NCBI RefSeq assembly: GCF_001500045.1
Contig: NZ_LQIX01000056.1
Location: forward strand, 123,608 to 187,607
DNA: 64,000 bases
From: Mycobacterium sp. GA-1199
GTDB lineage: Bacteria; Actinomycetota; Actinomycetes; Mycobacteriales; Mycobacteriaceae
Reading direction: 5' to 3'
Positions 57,458 to 64,000 of the stretch are shown in pieces (the first letter of the stretch is position 1; every line of letters starts with the position of its first letter). The notes beneath the pieces were generated by a model. That model did no database searches. It worked only from the letters and a program-made list of their open reading frames with translations, and was not told the DNA's origin. A program made the position numbers and the translations under genes.

Positions 57458-58653
57458 CTTCGCGGCTTGATCTCTGGCAGCTCGTACTCTGGCAGTGCGA
57501 TGTCGTCGCGAAGGGTCCGGCCCACCACCAGATTCCCGACCGGAGGAATGCCGAATGCGCGAATCGCCAGATCGCGCAACCAGATGCCGAGCTTGGTACG
57601 GGGCGTGAAGAAAGAGATCAACCGCTGGGCACCGTCCTGCTTGGCTTCGATGAACTCGCGCAGTCGGTTCTCGTACGCCTCGAACGCAGCGCCGATGTCC
57701 TCACCCGCCCGGCCCAGCTCACCGGCGAGGACGTAAGCCTCGGCGATGGCCAGCCCGGTGCCCTCGCCCGCCAACAGCGAGACACACGCCGCCGCATCGC
57801 CGATGAGCGCGACGCGACCCGTCGACCACCGATCGATGCGGATCTGGCTGACCACGTCGAAATAGATGTCGTCGACGCCGTCAAGGGCATCGAGGATGCG
57901 CGTCGACTCCCAACCGGTGTCGGCGAACTCACTGCGCAGCAACGCTTTACAGGAACCGAGGTCAGGGGCAAGAGCGGGCGTCGGCGAGCGGAAGATGAAC
58001 AGGACAAGGGTGCGGTCGCCGCGCAGCGAGAACCTGCCGATCTGGCGGTCGGGCACGTTGTGCGTGACGTACACCAGGTCGTCGCGCGGTCGATAGCCGT
58101 CGAGTACACACGCCGCGACCTGACAGCCGAGATAGCGCTCGTAACGCGCATCCGGACCGAAGGCGAGCGCACGGACGTTGGAGTGCAACCCGTCCGCGCC
58201 GATCACCATGTCGAATTGCCGTGGCTGGCTGTGCTCGAATTCGACCGTAACGCCATCGGATCTGTTGTCGAGCGCGGTGATGCTCTCTGAGTAGACGGTT
58301 TCGATGTCGTGCTCGACTGTCCGGTAGATCGCTTCAGCCAGGTCGCCGCGGGGCAGGCTGATGTAGCGGTCGCGCGCCGCGCGGCGCAACGGGTCGACGC
58401 GCAGCCGGGCCGACGCCCGACCCTCGTCGTCGACGATGTGCAGTTCGCGAACGCGGTAGCCGGCCGCATGGAGGTCGTCCTCGATACCCATCTTCTGGGT
58501 GATTGCGTAGCCGACGCCCCAGAAGTCGATCAGATAGCCGCCGGTGCGAAAGGTCGGCGCCTTCTCGATCAGGGTGACCTCGTGGCCTACGCGCATCATC
58601 CAGTGGGCGAATGCGGGTCCTGCGACGCCGGCGCCGCTGATCGCGATCTTCAT
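57454..58653 (-). CDS. FAD-dependent monooxygenase, group A (Tet(X)/PHBH-like)
   Basis: A 399-residue flavoprotein from ATG 58653. The nucleotide motif is KIAISGAGVAGPAFAHWMMR with GxGxxG at 7-12, then VIGADGLHSNVRALAF as the DG motif and RVALIGDAAACVSLLAGEG then TGLAIAEAYVLAGELG as the GD motif. Such enzymes hydroxylate aromatic or drug-like compounds; Tet(X) is a known relative. It is first in an operon with MarR and has a palindrome 54-72 bases upstream. The resistance spectrum cannot be told from sequence. Confidence 0.87.
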   Translation of the reverse strand: MKIAISGAGVAGPAFAHWMMRVGHEVTLIEKAPTFRTGGYLIDFWGVGYAITQKMGIEDDLHAAGYRVRELHIVDDEGRASARLRVDPLRRAARDRYISLPRGDLAEAIYRTVEHDIETVYSESITALDNRSDGVTVEFEHSQPRQFDMVIGADGLHSNVRALAFGPDARYERYLGCQVAACVLDGYRPRDDLVYVTHNVPDRQIGRFSLRGDRTLVLFIFRSPTPALAPDLGSCKALLRSEFADTGWESTRILDALDGVDDIYFDVVSQIRIDRWSTGRVALIGDAAACVSLLAGEGTGLAIAEAYVLAGELGRAGEDIGAAFEAYENRLREFIEAKQDGAQRLISFFTPRTKLGIWLRDLAIRAFGIPPVGNLVVGRTLRDDIALPEYELPEIKPRR

Positions 58654-58706
58654 TTCACGCTTCTTCTCGAAGTCATCGGGGCCTTTGGTTTTGATGCTAC
58701 GCGCAT

Positions 58707-58725
58707 ATCGTGCGAGCTGCACGAT
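58707..58725. promoter_or_regulatory. 19-bp dyad, predicted MarR operator
   Basis: ATCGTGC-GAGCT-GCACGAT has perfect 7-base arms and a 5-base centre. It lies over the likely promoter region of the monooxygenase-marR operon (possible -10 TAGCAT at 58698-58693 on the minus strand). MarR proteins usually bind dyads of this size, and self-control is typical. Confidence 0.5.
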
Positions 58726-58780
58726 CTGCCGGATGGCCCGGGCCGCGCCCTGCGGAGGGCGCTTGAGTACCGTCAGTCGG

Positions 58781-59563
58781 GTGAATTTGGCCTACGACGA
58801 TCGCGGTAGCGGCCCATCGGTACTGTTCATCGCCGGTCACGGCGGTGCAGGCCGAACCTGGCACCTGCATCAGGTGCCGGAGTTCCAGCGCGCCGGCTAC
58901 CGCTGCATCACGTTCGACAACCGAGGGGTCGCGGCCACCGAGAACGCCACCGGCTTCACCACCGAAACGATGGTGGCCGACACGGCGGCGCTGATCGAAA
59001 AGCTCGACGCGGCGCCGGTGCGCATCGTCTCGGTGTCGATGGGCTCCTACATCGCCCAGGAGCTGATGGTGGCCCGCCCCGACCTGGTCGACCGGGCGGT
59101 GTTGATGGCCACCCGTGGGCGCGAGGATCGCACCCGCGAGTTCTTCCGCAACGCCGAACGCGAATTCCTCGACTCCGGAATCGAACTGCCTGCGGCGTAC
59201 GACGCGAAAATTCGCTTGCTGGAGAACTTTTCGCCCAAGACGCTCAACGATGACGTCAAGGTCCGGGACTGGATCGACATGTTCACGATGTGGCCCACCA
59301 AAGTCACACCGGGCGGACGGGCGCAGATCGAGGTCCGGCCCCAGGGCAACCGACTGTCGGCTTACCGAAGTATTACGGCGCCCACACTGGTCATCGGGTT
59401 CGCCGACGACCTGGTGCTGCCCCCGCACCTGAGCCGCGAGGTCGCCGACGCGATCCCGAACGGCCGTTACCTGGAGATTCCCGACGCCGGTCACCTCGGC
59501 TTCCTCGAGCATCCCGAGGCGATCAACAAAGCGGCGCTCGATTTCTTCGCCGATAAGCTGTAG
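58781..59563 (+). CDS. bpoC: Alpha/beta hydrolase BpoC (Rv0554-like)
   Basis: A 260-residue hydrolase from GTG 58781. The oxyanion loop is VLFIAGHGGAGRTWHLHQVP. The nucleophile elbow is S84-V-S86-M-G88, in which the usual first Gly is Ser, followed by YIAQEL. The acid loop is LVIGFADDLVLPP and the His is in PDAGHLGFLEHPE. It is annotated as a non-heme bromoperoxidase in M. tuberculosis. It lies directly before menD, sharing one base (TAGTG). In other bacteria the hydrolase at this position is MenH, so it may act there; not proven. TACCGT 7 bases before GTG suggests leaderless mRNA. Confidence 0.87.
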   Translation: MNLAYDDRGSGPSVLFIAGHGGAGRTWHLHQVPEFQRAGYRCITFDNRGVAATENATGFTTETMVADTAALIEKLDAAPVRIVSVSMGSYIAQELMVARPDLVDRAVLMATRGREDRTREFFRNAEREFLDSGIELPAAYDAKIRLLENFSPKTLNDDVKVRDWIDMFTMWPTKVTPGGRAQIEVRPQGNRLSAYRSITAPTLVIGFADDLVLPPHLSREVADAIPNGRYLEIPDAGHLGFLEHPEAINKAALDFFADKL

Positions 59564-61215
59564 TGGTGAACCCCTCGACCGCGCAGGCCCGCGTGGTCGT
59601 CGACGAACTGATTCGCGGCGGCGTACGGGATGTCGTGCTGTGCCCCGGATCGCGTAACGCCCCGCTGGCCTTCGCGTTGCAGGACGCCGACCGGGCAGGC
59701 CGGCTGCGGCTGCACGTCCGCATCGACGAGCGCACCGCGGGCTTTCTCGCCATCGGGCTGGCGATCGCCGAACGTGCCCCGGTCTGCATCGCGATGACGT
59801 CGGGAACCGCGGTGGCCAACCTCGGGCCGGCCGTGGTCGAGGCGAATTACGCGCGGGTGCCGCTCGTCGTGCTGAGCGCAAACCGTCCCTACGAACTGTT
59901 GGGCACCGGCGCGAACCAGACCTTCGAACAGCTGGGATATTTCGGCACGCAGGTCCGCGCGTCGATCAGCCTGGGCCTGGCGGAGGAATCGCCGGAGCAC
60001 CTCGATGTGCTCAACGCGCAATGGCGTTCTGCGGTATGTCGGATTCTGGTCGCGGCCAAGGGTTCTCGATCCGCGAATGCGGGCCCCGTGCAGTTCGACA
60101 TCCCGCTGCGGGAGCCGTTGGTGCCCGACGCTGACGAGACGGTGACCTACGTACCGCAGGGCAGGCCCGGCGGGAAGCCGTGGACGTACACGCCGCCGGT
60201 GTCCTTCGACCAGCCGCTCGACATCGACCTGACGCCGGACACCGTCGTGATCGCCGGGCACGGCGCGGGCGAGCATCCGAACCTGGCTGCGCTGCCGACC
60301 GTCGCCGAACCGACGGCGCCGGCCGCGGACAACCCGCTGCACCCCTTCGCGCTGCGGTTGGTGCGGCCCAAACAGGTCATCATGCTCGGCCGCCCGACGC
60401 TGCACCGCCCGGTTTCGGCGCTGTTGGCCGACCCGTCGGTGCCGGTGTACGCGCTGACCACCGGTCCCCGCTGGCCCGACGTGTCGGGCAATTCGCAGGC
60501 CACCGGTACCCGCGCCGTCACCACGGGCACACCGGACCCGGCTTGGCTCGCCAGGTGCGGCGACGTGCACCGGCACGCGATGGAGGCGGTCCACTCGCAA
60601 CTGCGGGCACATCCGCTCAAGACCGGTTTGCACGTTGCCGCCGCGGTGGCCGACGCGGTCCGGCCCGGTGACCAGTTGGTGCTCGGCGCGTCGAATCCGG
60701 TGCGTGACGCGGCGCTGGTGGGCCTGAACACCCACGGCGTCAAGGTGCGGTCGAACCGCGGAGTCGCGGGTATCGACGGCACGGTGTCGACCGCCATCGG
60801 GGCCGCGCTCGCCCACGAGCGGGCGGGTGGCGGGAGCGGACCGAACCGCACGATCGCGCTGCTCGGTGATCTGACGTTCGTCCACGACAGCTCGGGGTTG
60901 TTGATCGGACCGACGGAGCCGACGCCGCGCAACCTGACCATCGTGGTGTCCAACGACAACGGCGGCGGCATCTTCGAACTGCTCGAACAGGGCGACCCGC
61001 GGTTCTCCGACGTGTCGTCGCGTATCTTCGGCACGCCGCACGACGTCGACGTGGGCGCTCTGTGCCGGGCGTACCACGTCGAGAGCCGGCAACTCGAGGC
61101 CGATGATCTGGCCGAGGCGCTCGACGAACCCTACGACGGCATGCGGGTGCTGGAGGTGAAGGCCGACCGGTCGTCGCTGAGAGCGCTGCACGCGTCGATC
61201 AAGGCGGCCCTGTGA
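59563..61215 (+). CDS. menD: SEPHCHC synthase MenD
   Basis: A 550-residue thiamine diphosphate enzyme that joins isochorismate and 2-oxoglutarate, the first committed step of menaquinone synthesis. The N-terminal domain has DVVLCPGSRNAPLAFALQDA then LHVRIDERTAGFLAIGLAIA with the essential Glu. The ThDP/Mg motif GDLTFVHDSSGLL ... TIVVSNDNGGGIFELLEQGD lies near residues 433-475. The GTG start overlaps the bpoC stop; a second GTG follows immediately. It matches Rv0555 in length and order. It overlaps the next gene by 4 bases. Confidence 0.95.
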   Translation: MVNPSTAQARVVVDELIRGGVRDVVLCPGSRNAPLAFALQDADRAGRLRLHVRIDERTAGFLAIGLAIAERAPVCIAMTSGTAVANLGPAVVEANYARVPLVVLSANRPYELLGTGANQTFEQLGYFGTQVRASISLGLAEESPEHLDVLNAQWRSAVCRILVAAKGSRSANAGPVQFDIPLREPLVPDADETVTYVPQGRPGGKPWTYTPPVSFDQPLDIDLTPDTVVIAGHGAGEHPNLAALPTVAEPTAPAADNPLHPFALRLVRPKQVIMLGRPTLHRPVSALLADPSVPVYALTTGPRWPDVSGNSQATGTRAVTTGTPDPAWLARCGDVHRHAMEAVHSQLRAHPLKTGLHVAAAVADAVRPGDQLVLGASNPVRDAALVGLNTHGVKVRSNRGVAGIDGTVSTAIGAALAHERAGGGSGPNRTIALLGDLTFVHDSSGLLIGPTEPTPRNLTIVVSNDNGGGIFELLEQGDPRFSDVSSRIFGTPHDVDVGALCRAYHVESRQLEADDLAEALDEPYDGMRVLEVKADRSSLRALHASIKAAL

Positions 61216-61787
61216 GCAACCCGACCGGGCTGAGGCAATCGGCCGTCGACCGCCTGAGGAAACCCATCCGATGGGCGCGCCGGTTCCTGCCCCGGCTGAC
61301 CGCCGACCCGAATGAGTCACACCGCCAGCGGGTATTCCGCCGGATCCGCGTCGGCATCGTGATCGCCGCATGCCTGGTGACCCTGCAGTCGGTGCTGATG
61401 GTGTTGGGCGCGTGGCGCAATGACCGCCAGATCGAACGGCACATGGGCGTCGCCGCCGCCGAAGTGCTCGACGCCGGACCGCGCCGGTCGACGATCGAGT
61501 TCGTCACCCCCGACCGCGTCACATACCGCCCCGAACTCGGCGTGCTCTATCCGTCAGAGCTCGAGACGGGGATGAACATCTACGTCGAATACGACACGAA
61601 CGACCCGGATCTCGTTCGCGTGCAGCACCGCAACGCGGCGTTGGCGATCATCCCGGCGAGTTCGATCGCGGTTGTCGGCTGGCTGATCGCCAGCGCCGCA
61701 CTGGCCGGCGTGACGCTCATCGAGCGGAGAACCTCACCGCGTCCAACTTCCAGTCGGAACGCCGCCGAGCTGTCGAGCACGATCTGA
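61212..61787 (+). CDS. DUF3592-type membrane protein (Rv0556-like)
   Basis: A 191-residue protein whose GTG overlaps the menD stop. Two membrane helices (about 47-68 and 145-167) enclose an outside domain with IEFVTPDRVTYRPELGVLYP and MNIYVEYDTNDPDLVRVQHR, which fits the DUF3592 fold. The N-terminus is basic and cytoplasmic. Position after menD is as Rv0556 in M. tuberculosis. Function unknown; close coupling to menD hints at a membrane or quinone link. The C-terminal tail (residues 170-191) is polar. Confidence 0.78.
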   Translation: MSNPTGLRQSAVDRLRKPIRWARRFLPRLTADPNESHRQRVFRRIRVGIVIAACLVTLQSVLMVLGAWRNDRQIERHMGVAAAEVLDAGPRRSTIEFVTPDRVTYRPELGVLYPSELETGMNIYVEYDTNDPDLVRVQHRNAALAIIPASSIAVVGWLIASAALAGVTLIERRTSPRPTSSRNAAELSSTI

Positions 61788-61790
61788 CGG

Positions 61791-62462
61791 TCAGGACTGG
61801 ATCAGCTTGTCGAGCCAGTCATTGTCGTAGATGTCGACCTTCTCACCGGTGACCAGGTCGTAGACGGTCGGAGTGCCGGTGGCCCCGGGATCGACGTCGT
61901 ACAGGAAACCGAAGTTATTCTCGTCCATCTCGACGATGTTCACCGCCGACCCGCCGCTGGCGACCCGCTTGACCGCTTTGTCGGGCATGCCCGCCGCGCC
62001 GGCCATGTCGGCCATCTCGTCATCGCTCGGGCCCGGTCCGCCCGGATCCTGGTTGGCCCACAGCTCTTCGACGAACCGCTGGAACTGGGTGCCGGTCGCG
62101 CCGCTTCCCGTGGCGAGGAACAGCGCGTTGCTCACCCGTGCCGAATGTCCGTCGGTCGCCTCGTCGAGGAATATCAATGGCCGATACGTGACGTTGAGTT
62201 GGCCGACGCCGATGTAGTAGGCGAGCTGATCCCCGAAATCGGCTTGTAGGTCCGCACAATGGCTGCATTGCGGCTCGGTGAAGATCTCGATCTTGGCCGC
62301 TGCGTCGTCGAATCCGGCTAGCACTCCAAAACCGTCTTCGCTGACTTTCAGTGGGGCCTGGGCGGGATCGCGTTGGGCGGTGCCGGCGACGTGATTGGTG
62401 CAGCCGACGGCGGCGAGCAGCACGGTGAGTGCCAACACCGCCAGTGCCCGCGAGAACCGCAT
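61791..62462 (-). CDS. Thioredoxin-fold lipoprotein (DsbA-like)
   Basis: A 223-residue exported lipoprotein from ATG 62462. The signal peptide ends with lipobox LLAAVGC (Cys21). The thioredoxin-fold active site is EIFTEPQCSHCADLQADFGD with CSHC at 66-69, and the cis-Pro loop is DPGATGTPTVYDLV. A helical insert lies between. It should act as a membrane-attached thiol oxidase or isomerase outside the cell. It lies convergent with the DUF3592 gene and divergent from mgtA. Confidence 0.83.
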   Translation of the reverse strand: MRFSRALAVLALTVLLAAVGCTNHVAGTAQRDPAQAPLKVSEDGFGVLAGFDDAAAKIEIFTEPQCSHCADLQADFGDQLAYYIGVGQLNVTYRPLIFLDEATDGHSARVSNALFLATGSGATGTQFQRFVEELWANQDPGGPGPSDDEMADMAGAAGMPDKAVKRVASGGSAVNIVEMDENNFGFLYDVDPGATGTPTVYDLVTGEKVDIYDNDWLDKLIQS

Positions 62463-62606
62463 GTCGACCGCCCTTTCTCTGGTGCGCACGATACTCGACG
62501 CGAACGCGCCGCAGCACCCGTTGGCGCACCGGGCTTTCGCGTGCCGTATTCCTGGCCGATTCCTGGCCGCAACCTTCGCGACAGGCTGCGCTGGGACGAT
62601 TCCGTC

Positions 62607-63812
62607 GTGCGCGTTGCAATCGTCACAGAGTCGTTCCTCCCGAATGTCAACGGCGTCACCAACTCGGTACTGCGGGTGATCGAGCATCTCCGCCGCACTG
62701 GTCACGAAGCCCTCGTCATCGCTCCCGATACGCCGCGCGGCGAACCACCCGCCGAGCGCGTGCACGACGGGATCCGCGTGCATCGCGTGCCCTCGCGCAT
62801 GTTCCCCAAGGTCACCTCGCTGCCCCTCGGCGTACCGCGACCCCGAATAGTCGGTGTGCTAAGAGGATTCGACCCCGATATCGTTCACCTGGCGTCGCCG
62901 GCGTTGCTGGGCTACGGCGGCCTGCACGCCGCGCGCCGCATCGGGGTACCGACCGTGGCCGTGTTCCAGACTGACGTCGCCGGATTCGCCGAGAGTTACG
63001 GCGTCGGCTTCACGTCCCGCGCCGTGTGGGCGTGGACAAGGCACCTGCACAGCCGGGCCGACCGGACCCTCGCGCCGTCCACCGCCGCGATGGAAGACCT
63101 GACGGTGCACGGCGTTCCGCGTGTACACAAGTGGGGGAGGGGCGTCGACATCACCGGCTTCGTGCCGTCGGCGCGCGACGATGCGCTGCGGCACCGGTGG
63201 TCGCCCGACGGTAAGCCGATCGTCGGGTTCGTCGGTCGCCTCGCGCCGGAGAAGCACGTCGAACGACTGGCGGTGCTCGCACAGCGGGGTGACATGCGGG
63301 TGGTCATCGTCGGCGACGGTATCGACCGGACCAAGCTTCAAACCCTGCTTCCCTCAGCGGTTTTCACCGGCGCCCTGTACGGACGGGACCTGGCCGCCGC
63401 GTATGCCAGCATGGACGTGTTCGTGCATCCCGGCGAGCACGAGACCTTTTGTCAGACGGTCCAGGAGGCGATGGCCTCGGGTCTGCCGGTCATCGCCCCG
63501 GACGCCGGCGGCCCGCGAGACCTCGTCGCGCCCTACCGCACCGGGCTTCTTCTGGCGGTAGACGAGTTCGAGGCCCGCCTGCCGGAGTCCGTCGAGCACC
63601 TCGTCGCCGAGCGGCAACGGTATTCAATCGCTGCGCGCCGCAGTGTGCTGATGCGCACCTGGCCGGCGATCTGCGACGAACTCCTGGGCCACTATCAAGA
63701 CGTCATCGCCGAACGCCGCCCTTCCCATCTCCGCGACGGTGCGCGTCTGCACCCGACACGCCGCGGAAATCCGACACCTCGCGCACGGTCACGCCGCACT
63801 GAGAGTGCGTAA
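62607..63812 (+). CDS. mgtA: GDP-mannose-dependent alpha-mannosyltransferase MgtA (Rv0557-like)
   Basis: A 401-residue family 4 glycosyltransferase from GTG 62607. N-terminal domain: VAIVTESFLPNVNGVTNSVL, HRVPSRMFPKVTSLPLG, and FQTDVAGFAESYGVGF. C-terminal GDP-sugar domain: PIVGFVGRLAPEKHVERLAV, VVIVGDGIDRTKLQTLLPSA and VFVHPGEHETFCQTVQEAMA with the E-x7-E motif, then GLPVIAPDAGGPRDLV. In M. tuberculosis MgtA makes mannosyl-glucuronyl diacylglycerol, a base of lipomannan-like glycolipids. An Arg-rich C-terminal tail of about 30 residues is longer than in Rv0557. Confidence 0.88.
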   Translation: MRVAIVTESFLPNVNGVTNSVLRVIEHLRRTGHEALVIAPDTPRGEPPAERVHDGIRVHRVPSRMFPKVTSLPLGVPRPRIVGVLRGFDPDIVHLASPALLGYGGLHAARRIGVPTVAVFQTDVAGFAESYGVGFTSRAVWAWTRHLHSRADRTLAPSTAAMEDLTVHGVPRVHKWGRGVDITGFVPSARDDALRHRWSPDGKPIVGFVGRLAPEKHVERLAVLAQRGDMRVVIVGDGIDRTKLQTLLPSAVFTGALYGRDLAAAYASMDVFVHPGEHETFCQTVQEAMASGLPVIAPDAGGPRDLVAPYRTGLLLAVDEFEARLPESVEHLVAERQRYSIAARRSVLMRTWPAICDELLGHYQDVIAERRPSHLRDGARLHPTRRGNPTPRARSRRTESA

Positions 63813-63872
63813 CTGCCGACCCCGGGTGTGGCCAATTGCGCGACCGACGCGTAAGCCCCTTTTTGTCGGTGG

Positions 63873-63888
63873 TCGAATGTATGTTCGA
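63873..63888. promoter_or_regulatory. LexA (SOS) box before a 13E12-type gene
   Basis: TCGAATGTATGTTCGA differs at one base from the mycobacterial LexA consensus TCGAAC-N4-GTTCGA. It ends 3 bases before the ATG at 63892. 13E12-repeat genes are known to carry LexA boxes in M. tuberculosis, so this gene is probably induced by DNA damage. Confidence 0.65.
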
Positions 63889-63891
63889 TAT

Positions 63892-64000
63892 ATGTCGGGA
63901 GACGACCTGCAGGCCGCGGTTACCGCGTTGCGTGCCGCCTTCGACGAGGCGGCCGCCTGTGATGTCGACTTGTTGACCCGCCCCGATCTCGTGGCGGCCC
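63892..64000 (+). CDS. DUF222/HNH 13E12-repeat family protein (5' part only)
   Basis: Only 36 codons are inside the window. The N-terminus MSGDDLQAAVTALRAAFDEA then CDVDLLTRPDLVAA fits the start of 13E12-repeat proteins, which have an N-terminal DUF222 helical domain and a C-terminal HNH nuclease-like domain. No stop is reached. It is not part of the usual M. tuberculosis order here, where Rv0558 (menG) follows mgtA, so it is a local insertion or rearrangement. The LexA box just upstream supports the call. Confidence 0.6.
   Translation, partial: MSGDDLQAAVTALRAAFDEAAACDVDLLTRPDLVAA

Noticed and set aside
59491..61371. A 626-codon minus-strand frame across menD
   Set aside because: It is antisense to a clear menD, has an Arg/His/Val-rich composition typical of GC-rich shadow frames, and shows no domain.
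1..64000. CRISPR arrays, tRNA/rRNA genes, insertion sequences, riboswitches
   Set aside because: No spaced direct repeats, cloverleaf or rRNA-like sequence, transposase motif or recognisable riboswitch was seen on either strand.

Overview
The window reads as a chromosomal segment of a fast-growing mycobacterium (Mycobacterium/Mycolicibacterium type). DNA is GC-rich, genes are tightly packed with many ATGA/GTGA start-stop overlaps, and the content is typical of mycobacteria: a complete mce operon, F420-type Ddn-like oxidoreductases, DUF3349, FadD acyl-CoA synthetases, MgtA, a 13E12-type gene and the dispersed menaquinone genes. From recalled gene order, the backbone follows M. tuberculosis Rv0530A-Rv0557 (menA, MTAP, galE3-like, Rv0539-Rv0541-like, menE, Rv0543-like, pitA, Rv0546-like, Rv0547-like, menB, fadD8, Rv0552-like, menC, bpoC, menD, Rv0556-like, mgtA), with several accessory blocks inserted. 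No tRNA, rRNA, CRISPR array, insertion sequence or prophage was seen.

Layout. 0-1 kb: two small membrane proteins and an NTF2-like protein. 1-5.9 kb: a six-gene MoxR-DUF58-vWA-TPR chaperone operon. 6-9 kb: sulfotransferase, TetR and a DUF1214 protein carrying a tandem hairpin repeat. 9-14.4 kb: menA, MTAP, epimerase, hydrolase, nitronate monooxygenase and a Ddn-like protein. 14.5-19.1 kb: a two-component system and a glycosyltransferase group. 19.2-24.2 kb: menE, two DUF3349 genes, and pitA with a Pho-box-like repeat. 24.2-28.4 kb: FadD, SDR, TetR and MpaB. 28.4-34.1 kb: menB coupled to two Ddn-like genes, an ECF42-type sigma factor, an Rmf-like small protein, a kinase, and fadD8 with a KstR-type box. 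34.4-45.5 kb: yrbEAB-mceABCDEF plus associated exported proteins, one of them MPT64-like. 45.5-51.9 kb: DUF3253, a DGPF/YCII protein, a propeller protein, an amidohydrolase, a FadD and a TspO-SOUL pair. 52-64 kb: menC; a redox/regulator block (MpaB, TetR, GlxA, DJ-1, Ddn-like, MarR, FAD monooxygenase); then bpoC, menD, a membrane protein, a thioredoxin-like lipoprotein, mgtA and the start of a LexA-boxed 13E12 gene.

How they fit together. menA, menB, menC, menD and menE supply menaquinone. menB is translationally coupled to Ddn-like genes, whose family includes F420H2-dependent quinone reductases. The mce block, fadD8 with its KstR-type motif, other FadDs and an SDR point to lipid or sterol uptake and activation. 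Several operator-like palindromes sit beside TetR or MarR genes. Promoter and operator calls come from motif inspection only; gene names come from recognised motifs and recalled synteny, not from searches.
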